64,000 nt of DNA from positions 1,223,690 to 1,287,689 of the forward strand of contig MNCI01004661.1 in the NCBI GenBank assembly GCA_015680685.1, written 5' to 3'. This stretch comes from Gnetum montanum (Eukaryota; Streptophyta; Gnetopsida; Gnetales; Gnetaceae). Numbering within the stretch: position 1 is the stretch's first letter; every line of letters begins with the position of its first letter. Shown in pieces: positions 43,565 through 55,142 of the stretch. Both the position numbers and the translations under genes were made by a program. A model generated the notes under the pieces. The model worked only from the letters and a program-made list of their open reading frames with translations, did not search any database and was not told the DNA's origin.

Positions 43565-46440
43565 AATGAGTAACTTAGATGGAGAGATCTTCAAGGGAAT
43601 GTTGTTCTACCACCAAAATGTTTAGCATCCATTATGCTCCAAATTTCTCTTAAGAAGATGAAGCTAGGTGAAGCACTTGGAGGGTATCATGAAATCAAAT
43701 ACATGACCTAACCATATGAACCTACTGATGAGCAGTTAAGGAAAGACCATTCCATAGAAAAAAGGCAAAGGAAAGATAGTTAATTCTACTATTACCTTAA
43801 AGGAACTTAATGGAGATGTGTTCATTATTGAACAACTCCACCACAATCATGAGTTCTAGTCACAAACACCTATCATTTGACTAAATGAACCTATCAAAAA
43901 TAAATCACACTTTGAATTAGCAAAGATACTCAGGTAGAAGGCCAAGGACTTAAGACACAAGTAGGACTCAAGGTCAAGTGTTCCTAATAGGTCTCACAAA
44001 GATGAACATCAAAGTCATCACAAGAGGACAAGCCATCATCATTCTCCTACTACCTCATTTACATCCTCACAATCATCAAATGACTCGAACAAAAGGAGGC
44101 AAAGGTACAAGGACCATAACAAGGAAGAGAGGAGAACTCATGACTGCCATGACCATCATGACTATTACTCAAGACATTCTAATTAAAAATATGAAGAGTA
44201 TTAGCAGCATAGACATAGGAATTGTAGAAATTATGAAAGGGATGAGCATTAAAGGCGACACTACTACAACAGAGCACATGAACCCAATCAAGACAATGAA
44301 CCCCTGATGACAACTTGCAACATGATTAACATATAAGAAGTTATTCACATTCCAACTAGGCACATGAGGGATAGCCAGATCTAATGGCTCGACATGAACA
44401 ACATGTCAAGATTTGAAGGTGGCTATAATGTTGATCCACAACATCATCTTCAAGCTTTCCACGATGCTTGTGCCCTATAGAACATTAAAAGTAACTGGCA
44501 GAACTTAAAGTTATTCCCAAAAACACTTATGAAAGAGGTAGAGAGCTAGTACCAATCACTTGAACCTGAATCAATTAGAAGATGGAGTACCATGCTAGAT
44601 ATCTTCAATGATAAGTATCAAACCTACTCATGGATGTCTAACCTAAGAAAAAAAATCCAAGGATGGAAACAATGGACTCATGAAATCATTAATGCAGCAA
44701 TGGACAAATACTACTCACTACTACATAGATGCCTAGGCCATGGATTCTAATAGAAGGAACAACTAGGGCATATTATAGATGGGTTTCAAATCAAAACTAG
44801 GAAGACACTTAAGGTTTATGCCCAAAGAAAATTATTCTAAATGATAGTCCATTGCATCTAGAGATTAATTGATCAAGTAGCACACGAGGAAGGAGAACTT
44901 AAGAAGAGAGAGTTAGCCAAGGAATATAATAGAGATCCATCAATTAGAAAGAGAGATGTGCAAATGTGTGACAAGTAAGAGGATGAAACCTTAAAAGATG
45001 TTATCTAGAAAAAAACTCTACCTATTCAAAGAATAGTCAATGAAATAGTAGCTAAGGTAGAGAAAGTTTGGAATTCAATGGATGAAAAGTTTTCTATAGC
45101 CCTAAAGATTATGGAAGAAAAGGTTGAACAAGCACTTAATAGGGGCAAGGAAAGGAAGAAGAAAAGAGCTAATGGATGAGAAAGTTATAAGCACAAAGGA
45201 AAAGTTGCTATCATTGAAGGGTATACTAACTCCAGTTTAGAGGAAGAGGAAAGATGCAATGTGTGCCAATATGAACATCCTAAGGAATGTTATCCTGTTA
45301 TGGCCCACTTGCAAGAATCTAGAGTATATGCATTCAATCTAAGCTTCGTTAAAAATAAAATGCCCAGAAAACTACCTTATCCTCAAGGTAATATCAAGCA
45401 AACTTTCTAGCTAAAATATTACCCAAGTGAAGCCTACCCTCAACCACAAGAGCAATATCAACAATAGTGGTAGCAATGACAAACATGGGCAATGCCACCG
45501 CCAAGGCAACAATATCCATATAGGCAACAAGACCCTTATGGATATTATGTTCAATGTTCAATATCTCTAGGAAACACATTCGTTCAAACTACTTCTCCTT
45601 ATTATCCACCAAAATACTATAGACCTACTACTCCAATGAAGGATCATAGTCCTTACGCACATTTTCTAGTAGTTGGCACATCAAACTCCCCTTCCAATCC
45701 TTTGCCACCAAGGCCACCACCTACTATGAAAGGGGAATTTTTGTCACAACTATAGCAAAGAAAATTTGCAAGGGTAGTAAACATACAAGTGGAGGATCTT
45801 ACTAACAACACCAAGGGCTAGACAAGAAAACATCCTTTCTTTAGGACAAGTCTTGAAAAGGCTAGTAGAGTCAAAACTTCATCAAGACCAACTCCTCCTA
45901 CTATAGATTCTCTTACCAAAAGCAAGCTTCCATCATCATGAAATGCAAACAAGCAAATTATCATGCTTATAGAAATAGTCACAAACTAGATTAAAGTAGG
46001 GCCACTCCCTAAGAAGAAAATTGATCCAGGAGTTCCTTTGATTTATCTACAAGTAGCTAGAAATTTTCCATGCAAAGCTTTATTAGACTCAAGTTCCAAG
46101 GTAAATTTGATCTCTTATGAAACATATCAAGCATGGAACCTACCACCCTTAAAGGCGTGTAATATTAGGTTGGAGCTTGCTGATCAATTTGTCACCATTC
46201 CTTTGGGATAGATAGAGGATGCGATGACCACTATCAGTGGGTTGTCTTATCTCATAAATTTTCTCGTAATCAATGTGAAAAATAAAAATAAGAAATTTTC
46301 AATTATCATGGGAAGGGCATGGCTTGGGACAATCAATGCTAATTTAAGCATGAAATATTTATCTATTGAAATCTCTAAGGAAGACAAGCACAAAGCCATA
46401 TACATGTAGTGGATTCCATGCATTATTGCTAACGGCAAAT
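43565..46440 (+). pseudogene. gag: gag-protease of element E
   Basis: Resumes from 33666 after element F. An Arg/His/Ser-rich section (43950-44290) is followed by NEPLMTTCNM and the capsid-type domain (about 44400-44640, FEGGYNVDPQHHLQAFHDAC, FPKTLMKEVES). Then come a helical part, a Cys motif CNVCQYEHPKECY (about 45255-45293), a Pro/Gln/Tyr-rich tail with PYGYYVQ, and a protease (about 45985-46400). The protease catalytic Asp codon is 46086-46088 but the motif reads LLDSSSKVNLI, with Ser replacing the normally required Gly; IIMGRAWL is intact. Stops are frequent. No RT frame follows. Confidence 0.82.
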
Positions 46441-48976
46441 GGTGCAATCATGGACCAACCTTCCAAAATGTCAACACAGTTAGTACAACAGTTCACAATA
46501 ACAGTGAAAAACAAATGTGTGCAAAAGAAAGAGTAGGGACCACCAAACCAAAAGATACCCTATGGCCAACAACTGAGAACCTATAATTGCCCAGAATATA
46601 CATGGAATAATCTCATTCACTTGTTATTTCCCATTCTAAGGAAATAGCTCCAACTAAGAACCCCAAAATGAAATTAAAAAATCATAATCATACACCAATA
46701 GGAAAAGAAAATAAGGACTTAAACGATCAAAACTCAACTACCACCAAGATCACATGGGACAATAATTGAAATTAAGTCACTAAAAATAGTAAGTAAACCA
46801 CCTAGAGTGTATGATCCAGGAGCTCTAGGGAGCATTTTACGAACACTCACCCATGAGTTCAGTCATGAGGGAGATACTCTATCTTAAACCAAAAATTAAT
46901 AAGTTCTTTTCAATATTTTTTTGGTTTTACAATTCTTTTTACTTTTCTTATTTCTTTAAATAATTTTTCCCATTCTTTTATACTTTTCACTTTCTTTGAT
47001 ATTTTCATTTCTTCAATCTTTGATATTCTTTGATATGTTTTTCAATTCTTTAACATTTATCATTCTTTTATTGTTTTCATTGTTTACACCTTTTTCCAAT
47101 TATTACTATCTTTTTCATATTTCATTTTCATTTCCTTTGTAAATAATTTTGATCATCAATAAAACACATTATGAATAAGGCAAGATGTAGCCCAATACAA
47201 TGAATATTTCTTTATGTTATCAAGTCATAAGGGCCTGATTATTCAAATAATGAGCCCACATCATCCATCCATCCATTCCATTAATAAGAGGTTCTTACCA
47301 TAACCATAATGATATTCTTTTACATCATACAACTAAGAATAAACTTGTGATCATTATGCATGGACCGAAAGTGAAAAACCAAGTGGGAATGTAAAGGGTG
47401 TGAAATCAAGGGGATTTGTGGATGCTCTTGGATTAATTTTTTGAGTTCTATCATGCTACTAAGGTTGTATTATATCCTTGTAGATCCAATGAAAAATGGA
47501 AGTAAGAGTAAAATAAGTGCTACCTTACCATGTCACTAGAAAGACATGTTACCCATGCCTAAAGGTAGGCAACTTCTCAGAAATCTAAAAAATAAATAAG
47601 TGCCATGAATAAACTCCTACCTTGGACAATACACAAAAGTGGTGATACTCCTTCCAATAGTGGTAGTCTTATGATTGTAATTCCAAGAGATGAGACAATG
47701 CAATGTCACTGAAATGTGGGCTAGACTTGGTTTGAACCTTGGATAGGAAGGCTACTAATTACTTTAACCACTAATAAAACACATAAGAATTCATTATGCC
47801 TATGGTAAGATACCTCACATCCCAATTTTTGGAATCCCTTCTAAGTCCATTTCATCTCACTGTAAGAATAGTCATAACTTGTGATTTTGTATAACATAGT
47901 GTAATTTTCCAAATTTCGTGGTACTAACATGTGTGTTTTGCTAAATAGGTATGTGTTACATTCAACCCCTTAAGTGCCTAAGGACACTTCTAGACATGGT
48001 TATACAAGGCCATTACGAGCTAGAGCCTACTTTGGGGAGGAGCCACTTGTATAACTATTGTATCTTATATCTGTGATGCGATTCCACATCATCTTGAACC
48101 TTCCAGCATCACCAAACATCAATAAAAGTTCTATCATTCAAACTATCCATTCTACCAACATGAACTCATTACCCTTCTTATTCATCTTATCAACACTTCA
48201 TGAACTTTCATAGCCTGAGATTCCTTCTTTATGAACCTTTAATGATAAATTCTTGAAAAATGCATCTATCCATAGCCCAAACCCTCCAAATAAGCCTTAA
48301 AGCTTCCAGCCATTCAAAGAGCATTATTTTTTATCCTTAGAACTTCATGAAAAATGAAAAATGAAAATTTTTGGCCTTCAATATTGGGTCCACCCCAATA
48401 TCAAATCACATAAAAACTATATATAGGTGAACACTTAACTAAATTTTTCATCATTCTCCATTTGAACTAAGGAAGATTTTTTCATTTTTCTTTGATGCTT
48501 TAAGCTTTGACCTACTAACTTTCCCAAGCCATATATTGCACATTATTGCTCCAATTTTCATGATTCTTGAATCTATTTGATCCCAAAGTGCTCATCTTAG
48601 TCATGGGGGGTGCTAGTGAGGAAAATCTAAGCCATTTTTTTCAGAAATTGTTAATTCCCAAAAGGTATTTTAAGGGTAAGGATGAAAGGAAACTTGAAAT
48701 TTTTAATGAAAAATCAATCATATTAATACTAGAACACTTAAATAATGCTCTTAAGGAACCATAACCATCATTATGAGCCACCAATATGAACAAAATAGAC
48801 AATTGTGAAGGGTTATAAAAAAATCAACACTTATGGGGTAACTTTTTGAAATTTTTCTAACTCTGTAATCATAATAAACTAAGAACTTAATGTAACTAAT
48901 GATATGAGTAAGGTATGGAACTATTAAGAATATATGAAAATACCTTAGTAATCCCAAAACCTTGAATGATTGCAAA
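46441..48976 (+). other. Conserved non-coding region of element E
   Basis: Carries the same ordered landmarks as D and F: polypurine-like AGTCATGAGGGAG at 46861, block M3 at 47249-47270, M1 at 47540-47563, M2 at 48022-48049, and a second polypurine-like TAGTCATGGGGGG at 48598. A TACTAAC branch-point-like heptamer lies at 48513-48519 in a pyrimidine-rich context, upstream of ORF2. No protein is readable. Confidence 0.55.
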
Positions 48977-51690
48977 TGGCCCCAAAGAGACGAGCATAAG
49001 TAGAACCCTTACAGGGCACAAGAAAATGACCAAGAGGCTAAAGTAGAGGCTAAACTAGAGGACAAGAACTAGAATATGTGCAGCAGGAAGTCCAATCCTT
49101 CAGTATTCATCAAGAAACACTTGTTACCAGGCAATCAGCCTAAGAAGAGGCAAAGGAATCACAAGTGCAAGGACAACACCTCACGTTGTCACAAGACTAC
49201 CCTCAAGTTATCAAAGAGAAGTCCATCATGATCACAGTCATTGTGAAGATGAACTTTGGCCCATTCACAGGGTTTATCCTAGAAGTAGTAAAGACACAAC
49301 TTAAGGCATCATCATTGTGGCCTATCCTATCTAATAATGGTGAATGATACTTTAGGGAAACCTATTGGTTCTGGCACAATAAGGAAGAGGGCACCACAGT
49401 CAACATTGGAGGAGTCTCAGTCTCATACTCAATCAAGGCAATAGTAGAAGCTCTGCACATACCCAATGAAGGGATGAAAATAGCACATCTTTCCACAAGA
49501 TCAAATGCTGAAACTAAGAAACTATAGCTAAAAGAAGCATATGGTAAGGAAGAAAAAGGATACAATGAGTTAACTTTAGAGAAATAAATCTATTTTAAAA
49601 TTAGCACATATCACTTGTTCTCAATTAAAGTAGTAAACAAGTTGTTCACCTATGTAGCTAGAGGAAGTGCGATCTTAATGGAAAAATACAATGTTAATAT
49701 CACACAACTCTACTTTATGGAGATTCAAAGGTAGTTTGACAAAAGGAAGGTAGAGAAGCCAACACTTCCATTCCCTTAACTTATCAAGAAGTTGAGCAAG
49801 TAAGTTGTACTCCTGGGGTAAACCAATGACGTTCCTAGGAGAGCCCAAAATGCTTCATATGCTAAGTTGCTTAAACCAACACCATCCAAGAAGGACCAGG
49901 ATGAGGAACAACAAGAAAAACAATAATAGGAGCAACAACTATAGCAACAACACATTCCACCATTGTTTCAACAGGACTATAAACCATCCATGAGTCATCT
50001 ACAATATATTGCAAAGATCATTAGCTAGGGAACAAGGGAGGAAGCCAGCCTCTATAGAGTTATAGATAATGCCATTTAGCCCATAGTTTCTGCTAATCTT
50101 GTGAGTGGATAGATCTCACTACAGTCTGGAGGAAGGGACCAATGGTCATAATAAATCTTTGGAAATGCTACATCATTCCAAGTGGTGCTAGAGACAAGAG
50201 AAGGATCCATAGTCATGGTAATGTAGCACTAGGATGGAGCAGAAGCAGGAGAGGTGATCACTGACCACATCAAAGAATTCTTCAATGTACTTGTTGTGCC
50301 ATCAATAGATCTAATTGGAGCTAGAGAAGCTCAAATGTTACTCAGAACCGTAATGACTCCTACTAACCATGAAGATGTGCTCAATTAACTTCTACAGACT
50401 AGACAAGTAATGACAACACTTTTTGACATCCCAAGCAATGTCACTGTAGTGTGGTCAGAATTGATCACTACCAAAGGAAAATTGATCATGGTAGAGACTA
50501 GGTTAGAGCATGCAAAAGCTGAAATTATAAAATTACAAGAAGAGCTTACAATCCTAAGGGCCAAACATAGAGACCGAACTCAATTTTTTGCAATTGACCA
50601 AATGGAATAATTCAAGATAGAGAAGATAACCCACCTGATTGAGCAGAATAAATAGATAGAGAATGAGAAGGAGAAAGTGCGGTGGAATTCCTTAGTAGCA
50701 AAAGACTAAATGTATGCACATGCTAAGGTACTCATCCTAGTCTAAGAAGAAAAAAAATAGCTCACTGTAAATAATATGTGGTTAACCACTATGGAAAAAC
50801 AAAAGAATATCCTAAAAGAAAGCATACACCAATTAAGAGAACAATTGGTGAGGGGCAACCAAGACATGAGCCACCTCGCACAAGAAAATAGAATCCTCTC
50901 AATGGATGGGGTATGCATCATCTACCAGAAATCAGCCATTGAAATTAGCACATGGCAGAACGAGGCAAAGAAACATGAGAGGCTCAAAGAACACTTTTGT
51001 GATCAAGTGGGAATGTACAAGAAACTCAATGAAAAGGAGATCTAGATGGACAAAGCTAGATAAGTTCCATACCAACTCAAAATCCTAACTGGCAGCCCAT
51101 CTTGGACAACTATGCCCACGTTCACTAGGTGGAAGTAAAGAACAAAGACCTGCAGATTGAAGATCTAAAAGAGTACATGGGATTAGCTAACCTTCGTTAT
51201 GCTAACTTGGTCATGTTAATAGTAGGTAGGCCCAAAAATAACCTAGAACAACAAGTAGCATCCACATATGCCTTATATGACAAAGAGTTTGCAAATCACA
51301 AATATGCTTTATAAAAACTTCAAGTGGCAAACTCTAAATTAGAAGTAGTAAAGGCTGGCTATCAGGGATAAAAGGATGTAGAAGTGAACCTAGCCGGGAG
51401 ACTAGTAGATTATCATGAATTACAAGAAAAGGCTAGAGCTTTTAAAGAAGAGAGAAGGTAGTTTTCGGCCTAGTACATCAAGGCCAATGAAATGTTCCTG
51501 GAGCTACTATGCCCATGGGATGTACCCACTCCATCACACATTCCACAACAAGCATGAATGGTACATGACCCAAGAAAGAAGGAAGAAAAGCTTCAAATGC
51601 TCCTGAATAGATATAAATTCCAAAAGCCTAATGATAAGGGGAAGCAATTGATGAAGACGCCACCACCACCAAAAACTACCTAGGCTACAT
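48977..51690 (+). pseudogene. ORF2 of element E: long coiled-coil retroelement protein
   Basis: One frame runs from ATG at about 48977 (MAPKRRA) to about 49826 broken only by in-frame stops, mainly at likely Gln, Arg or Trp codons. It continues after a few frameshifts to a Pro-rich end (TPPPPKTT) near 51680, about 890 codons in all. The N-terminal third (49260-49790) has IGGVSVSYSIKAIVEALHIP and a YHLFSIKVVNKLFTYV helix, a pattern like the putative plant transposon protein domain of Tat elements. The middle is Gln-rich. From about 50460 to 51430 it is a strong heptad-type coiled coil (ETRLEHAKAEIIKLQEELTI and onward). No signal peptide or membrane segment is seen, so it does not look env-like. 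Fragments recur at 1-640 and 59376-59470. Function unknown. Confidence 0.65.
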
Positions 51691-51878
51691 CAAGCTTCAT
51701 CCAAATTTTTTTTTCTTTTGTTAAAATTTGTCATGTCATGTCTTGTGTCATTTTTATAACACACCATTGCGACATAAAGAGTCATGTATATAGTCAATCA
51801 ATCATGTAATTCTACCTCCCAAATTTTGTAAGGAACTCTATCCTCATTTTATTTTAATCCAAGGATGAGTTCTCAATC

Positions 51879-51891
51879 AGTCATGGGGGTA
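51879..51891 (+). promoter_or_regulatory. Polypurine tract of element E
   Basis: AGTCATGGGGGTA directly abuts the 3' LTR at 51892. It is the plus-strand priming site by position, and matches the D tract at 28781-28793. Confidence 0.7.
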
Positions 51892-52777
51892 TGATAAATT
51901 GCATTTATTGTAGGCTATGATATGCGGCATTTGACATCGAAGCTGCAATATTGCATATTCAATATCAAATCCCATGCTATGGCATTAGATATTCAATATC
52001 ATGGGACATCTACCTGCCTATAAATATGACACTCAGGTGCATGGTCCAAGACACAATTTAGTTAACCTGTATTGAAACCCTTACAGTTTAATTTCGTAGC
52101 TTAGCAATAGAGTGAATGCTCATAGCATGGTATTAAGCAATTGTCTTGAATCTCTATTCAAGTGAAGTGTACTTGGACATATTTCATGATGAAAATAAAG
52201 ATCAAGATTTCTTTTCATCATTGCAGCATCCACTTAGTTTTACTATTTCACTTAGCATAGTTTTTACTATTTTCTTAGCTTAATCATTTACATTACCAAG
52301 TACTTTACTTTCCTTGTTCATTGGTAAAGCAGAATGAGTACGACTAGTTTTGAGCATTTAAGTGTAATCATTTGGTAACCCAACAGTGGTTTCACTTGAT
52401 TCACTCAAGAGTGAACTCACTTGGTAATCCCAATATCGATTACATTAGCCTAAGGTGTGTATAGAAAGCCAAGAATGGATACTCATCACTCTAGGCTAGA
52501 GTAAATTATTTTACTATTTTCCTTATACTTAGAACTATTTTCACACTTTACCATCATAGCTAGGAGATATGGCCCACCAATATCAATATATCATATACCT
52601 CATTGAGAGATAAACCATACGCATAGATTATACTAGCTCTACATGGGAAGAAAAGGATCCCAAACTTTAACCAATTACTAGCATAATCACATTGCCTCAT
52701 CCATGAATTACAATTGGGCTATGCATGAACACTCGTATCTTGTATGGTTGGATGTTGGACTACTCCACCACTCATTA
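51892..52777 (+). mobile_element. Element E 3' LTR
   Basis: 886 bp, starting TGATAAATTGCATTTATTG and ending CTCATTA (the 5' LTR ends CTCATCA, one transition). TATAAATA at 52019-52026. Followed by the GTGAT target duplication. Confidence 0.9.
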
Positions 52778-52899
52778 GTGATTTATTACCTTTTTAGAAG
52801 AAAAGCCTTGTGTCAATTCATTGCATACATTTATAACTTACATATCTCAAGGTTATACAAATTTTCTAAAGTAGTTCTTAAGAAGTCACGAGATCATGA

Positions 52900-53450
52900 T
52901 TGATATTTTCAAGGGATGCAATGGTTGACAAAATGGAATATCTCTTAGGAGGATGTGCATCAAAATCCTAAGAATATTTGCCAACTAGTCAAGCAAAAGG
53001 ATTTAACAAAGATGTAAATTAACATAGAAGGCAAGAGATAATTTTATTTACACCACATTAGATCTAATAAACTAGATGTAGAAACTCATTATCTCTCACA
53101 TGTTATTCCCATCAAGTATTGGAATGCTATCAGCAAGCTTCACTTAAGTTCTCATCATCTTAGAATTGAAAGTAAAAGATGGATTCAACTACCTCAAGAA
53201 GAGCACATTTATAAGTTGCGCATATCAGGAGCCCTTGAAGATGAGTTACATATATTTCTTTCTCATGTTGTAACTATCCATTTGAGATAGTGTTATACTA
53301 TTATAGCAAAAAGTCTATATGATTTATTTTTAATGGTCCCATTGGTGCTTGGTCAATTTGTATAGTATATCTTTATTTTTCATGAAAATGTATTATCTAT
53401 CCAATAAAGCCTATGGTTCTTTGGATGTAATAAAGATTCATTTCATTTTA
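52900..53450 (+). pseudogene. LINE-type ORF2 C-terminal remnant
   Basis: A decayed frame reads LHLSSHHLRIESKRWIQLPQ, then EEHIYKLRISGALEDELHI, then FLSHVVT. This is the pattern of the C-terminal part of plant LINE ORF2 proteins: short His/Arg motif, Gly-Arg-Trp-like segment, EDE.H. The expected Cys residues are replaced. It lies just right of element E, whose left flank also holds LINE-type sequence, so one decayed LINE copy may span the insertion. Confidence 0.42.
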
Positions 53451-54265
53451 TTTCATATTAAATGTGGAGATAATGTCACTAACAATTAATGAGATGATTT
53501 TCTTACATAGCCTTGTATCTAAAGGCATTGGGTTCCAAGCTCAATATTAATACCTCTATTAGAGGCATGTCCTAGGCAAGCTTTCCTCACCACTATCACA
53601 CTCAATCTTAAATTACAACTATAATTCAAACTTGTAAGCTATTATAGTAGACCTTTTATGAACATATCTTCGAAAAACTTATAAACTTTGCTCGTCACCC
53701 CATTATTTGAAACCTAAAGTACAACTTAAACTCATAGTCTACTACATACAAAGCAACATGCTTACTAGTTTAACTATGTTCTCATTAATAGCAATTATAA
53801 TAGAGTTTTTATTTTGTATCATGTCTAATTGCAGAATTACTAATATTTGAAAGGATCTTTAAAAAATTATATCTTATTGATTTTTGGTAATGTGTAGAAT
53901 CTACTTTAGATTTTTGGAAATTCTTTTAAAAAATGAATTTTAACTAATCACAACATCATCACAAGTTGTGTTCTAGTCATGGCAAAGACTAGAGGTGAAA
54001 AATTTAGATCCTAAGTTTATGAAGAATTATGGTAGATAATATGATCTCATCATGGATCATGGTTTGTTAATTTTTATAGAAATTTTTACCATAAGTCATG
54101 TTCTTCAAACCAAAACTTGATCATGTACTATTGTTTATTAAGAAAAAAATTTTATTTTACTTGAATGAATGTAATTTGAATTTTATCTTCAACTTTGATA
54201 AAACTTGATATGTTAGGTAGCTAAGTCATGGAATTCAACGAAGCATCATTTTTTCAAGTGTATTA
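53451..54265. other. AT-rich DNA, no gene seen
   Basis: No supported coding sequence on either strand and no clear repeat boundaries. Confidence 0.4.
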
Positions 54266-54269
54266 GTTA

Positions 54270-55010
54270 GTTGAGTTATTGCAGATGCTACATCATAGAT
54301 ACTATGTCGCATCTGCATCAATGCATCCACATCAATACGTCTCAGTTGGCTGCTACATTGTAGATAATACATCACATCTACTATATCATAGATTCTATAT
54401 CACATCTATTATAACTTAGCTACATTGATGCATCCTCGTCGATGCACCCCAGTTGACACAACCAAATGAGTTAACATATTAATAGATTTTATTTCAATGC
54501 AATTTACTTTCTATGTAGTTAGTTAATATTTATATTTATATGCACACTAATTAATTAGTGGAATGAGCTTGACCAATTTCAAGCATAAACATGTATTTTC
54601 TTAGTAATCTTGATAACATTATTACTTGGCTTACCTAGTAGCATAACACTTAGTAATTCTAGCTATGGATATGTGAGTTCAAGACATGTACGACAAGCTA
54701 GGAACAAACACTCATTGCCCTTAAGATACTTTAGGATTTAATTTTGTTATTAATTAGATTAAATAATTAATTTCTATGTTATTGATTAGTTTAGCTCAAG
54801 GCCCCAACAACATCAATAATCACATGCATTACTTTCAACTAAATCATACATGATAAAGCTATCACTAGTCCAAGTGGGAAGACAATAACCTACGATCAAT
54901 GCTTAACAATCTAAGTACCACACTAGTTCCATCCACGAAATTTAATTAGATTATGTATACATGCTTATGATTCATATGGTTGGACATAGGGAACACTTAG
55001 TCACTCATCA
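54270..55010 (+). mobile_element. Element G 5' LTR
   Basis: The right edge is firm: GGTTGGACATAGGGAACACTTAG then TCACTCATCA at 55010, followed by a primer-binding site. U5 landmarks (GTAATTCTAG, GTACGACAAGC, AACAATCTAAG) match relatives. The left edge is uncertain. The U3 holds repeats of CATCA/GATGCATC and short TACATCATAG-type units. Confidence 0.45.
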
Positions 55011-55011
55011 T

Positions 55012-55029
55012 TAGTACCATTGTTGGGGA
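55012..55029 (+). promoter_or_regulatory. Primer-binding site of element G
   Basis: TAGTACCATTGTTGGGGA follows the LTR. Decayed tRNA-Asp-type site. Confidence 0.5.
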
Positions 55030-55142
55030 TGGTGTTAGTAATCTAGATTAGTTATGTTATAAGTGATCATTATAAAAGTAATAACGATTTATCTTTTTGA
55101 AAATCTTAATATTTTAAGCCACACACATTATTAACTAAAAAC

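Larger units (their letters stand above)
32493..52777 (+). mobile_element. Element E, RT-less LTR retrotransposon with ORF2, interrupted by element F
   Basis: LTR edges TGATAAAT (32493) and CTCATTA (52777), with a perfect GTGAT duplication at 32488-32492 and 52778-52782. Removing element F leaves about 10.4 kb: LTR, primer-binding site, gag, protease, a conserved non-coding region, a long ORF2 and the 3' LTR. RT, RNase H and integrase are absent, with no remnant between protease (ends about 46400) and the first polypurine-like motif (46861). Intact ends and a target duplication show that it moved in this or a nearly complete form, so its enzymes presumably came from elsewhere. Confidence 0.85.

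Noticed and set aside
48513-48519. TACTAAC branch point proving an intron before ORF2
   Set aside because: A lone heptamer in AT-rich DNA is weak evidence, and I could not find a matching donor or the same heptamer in G.
48977-51690. ORF2 as a retroviral-type envelope gene
   Set aside because: No signal peptide, transmembrane segment or cleavage motif is visible; the protein is hydrophilic with a long coiled coil.
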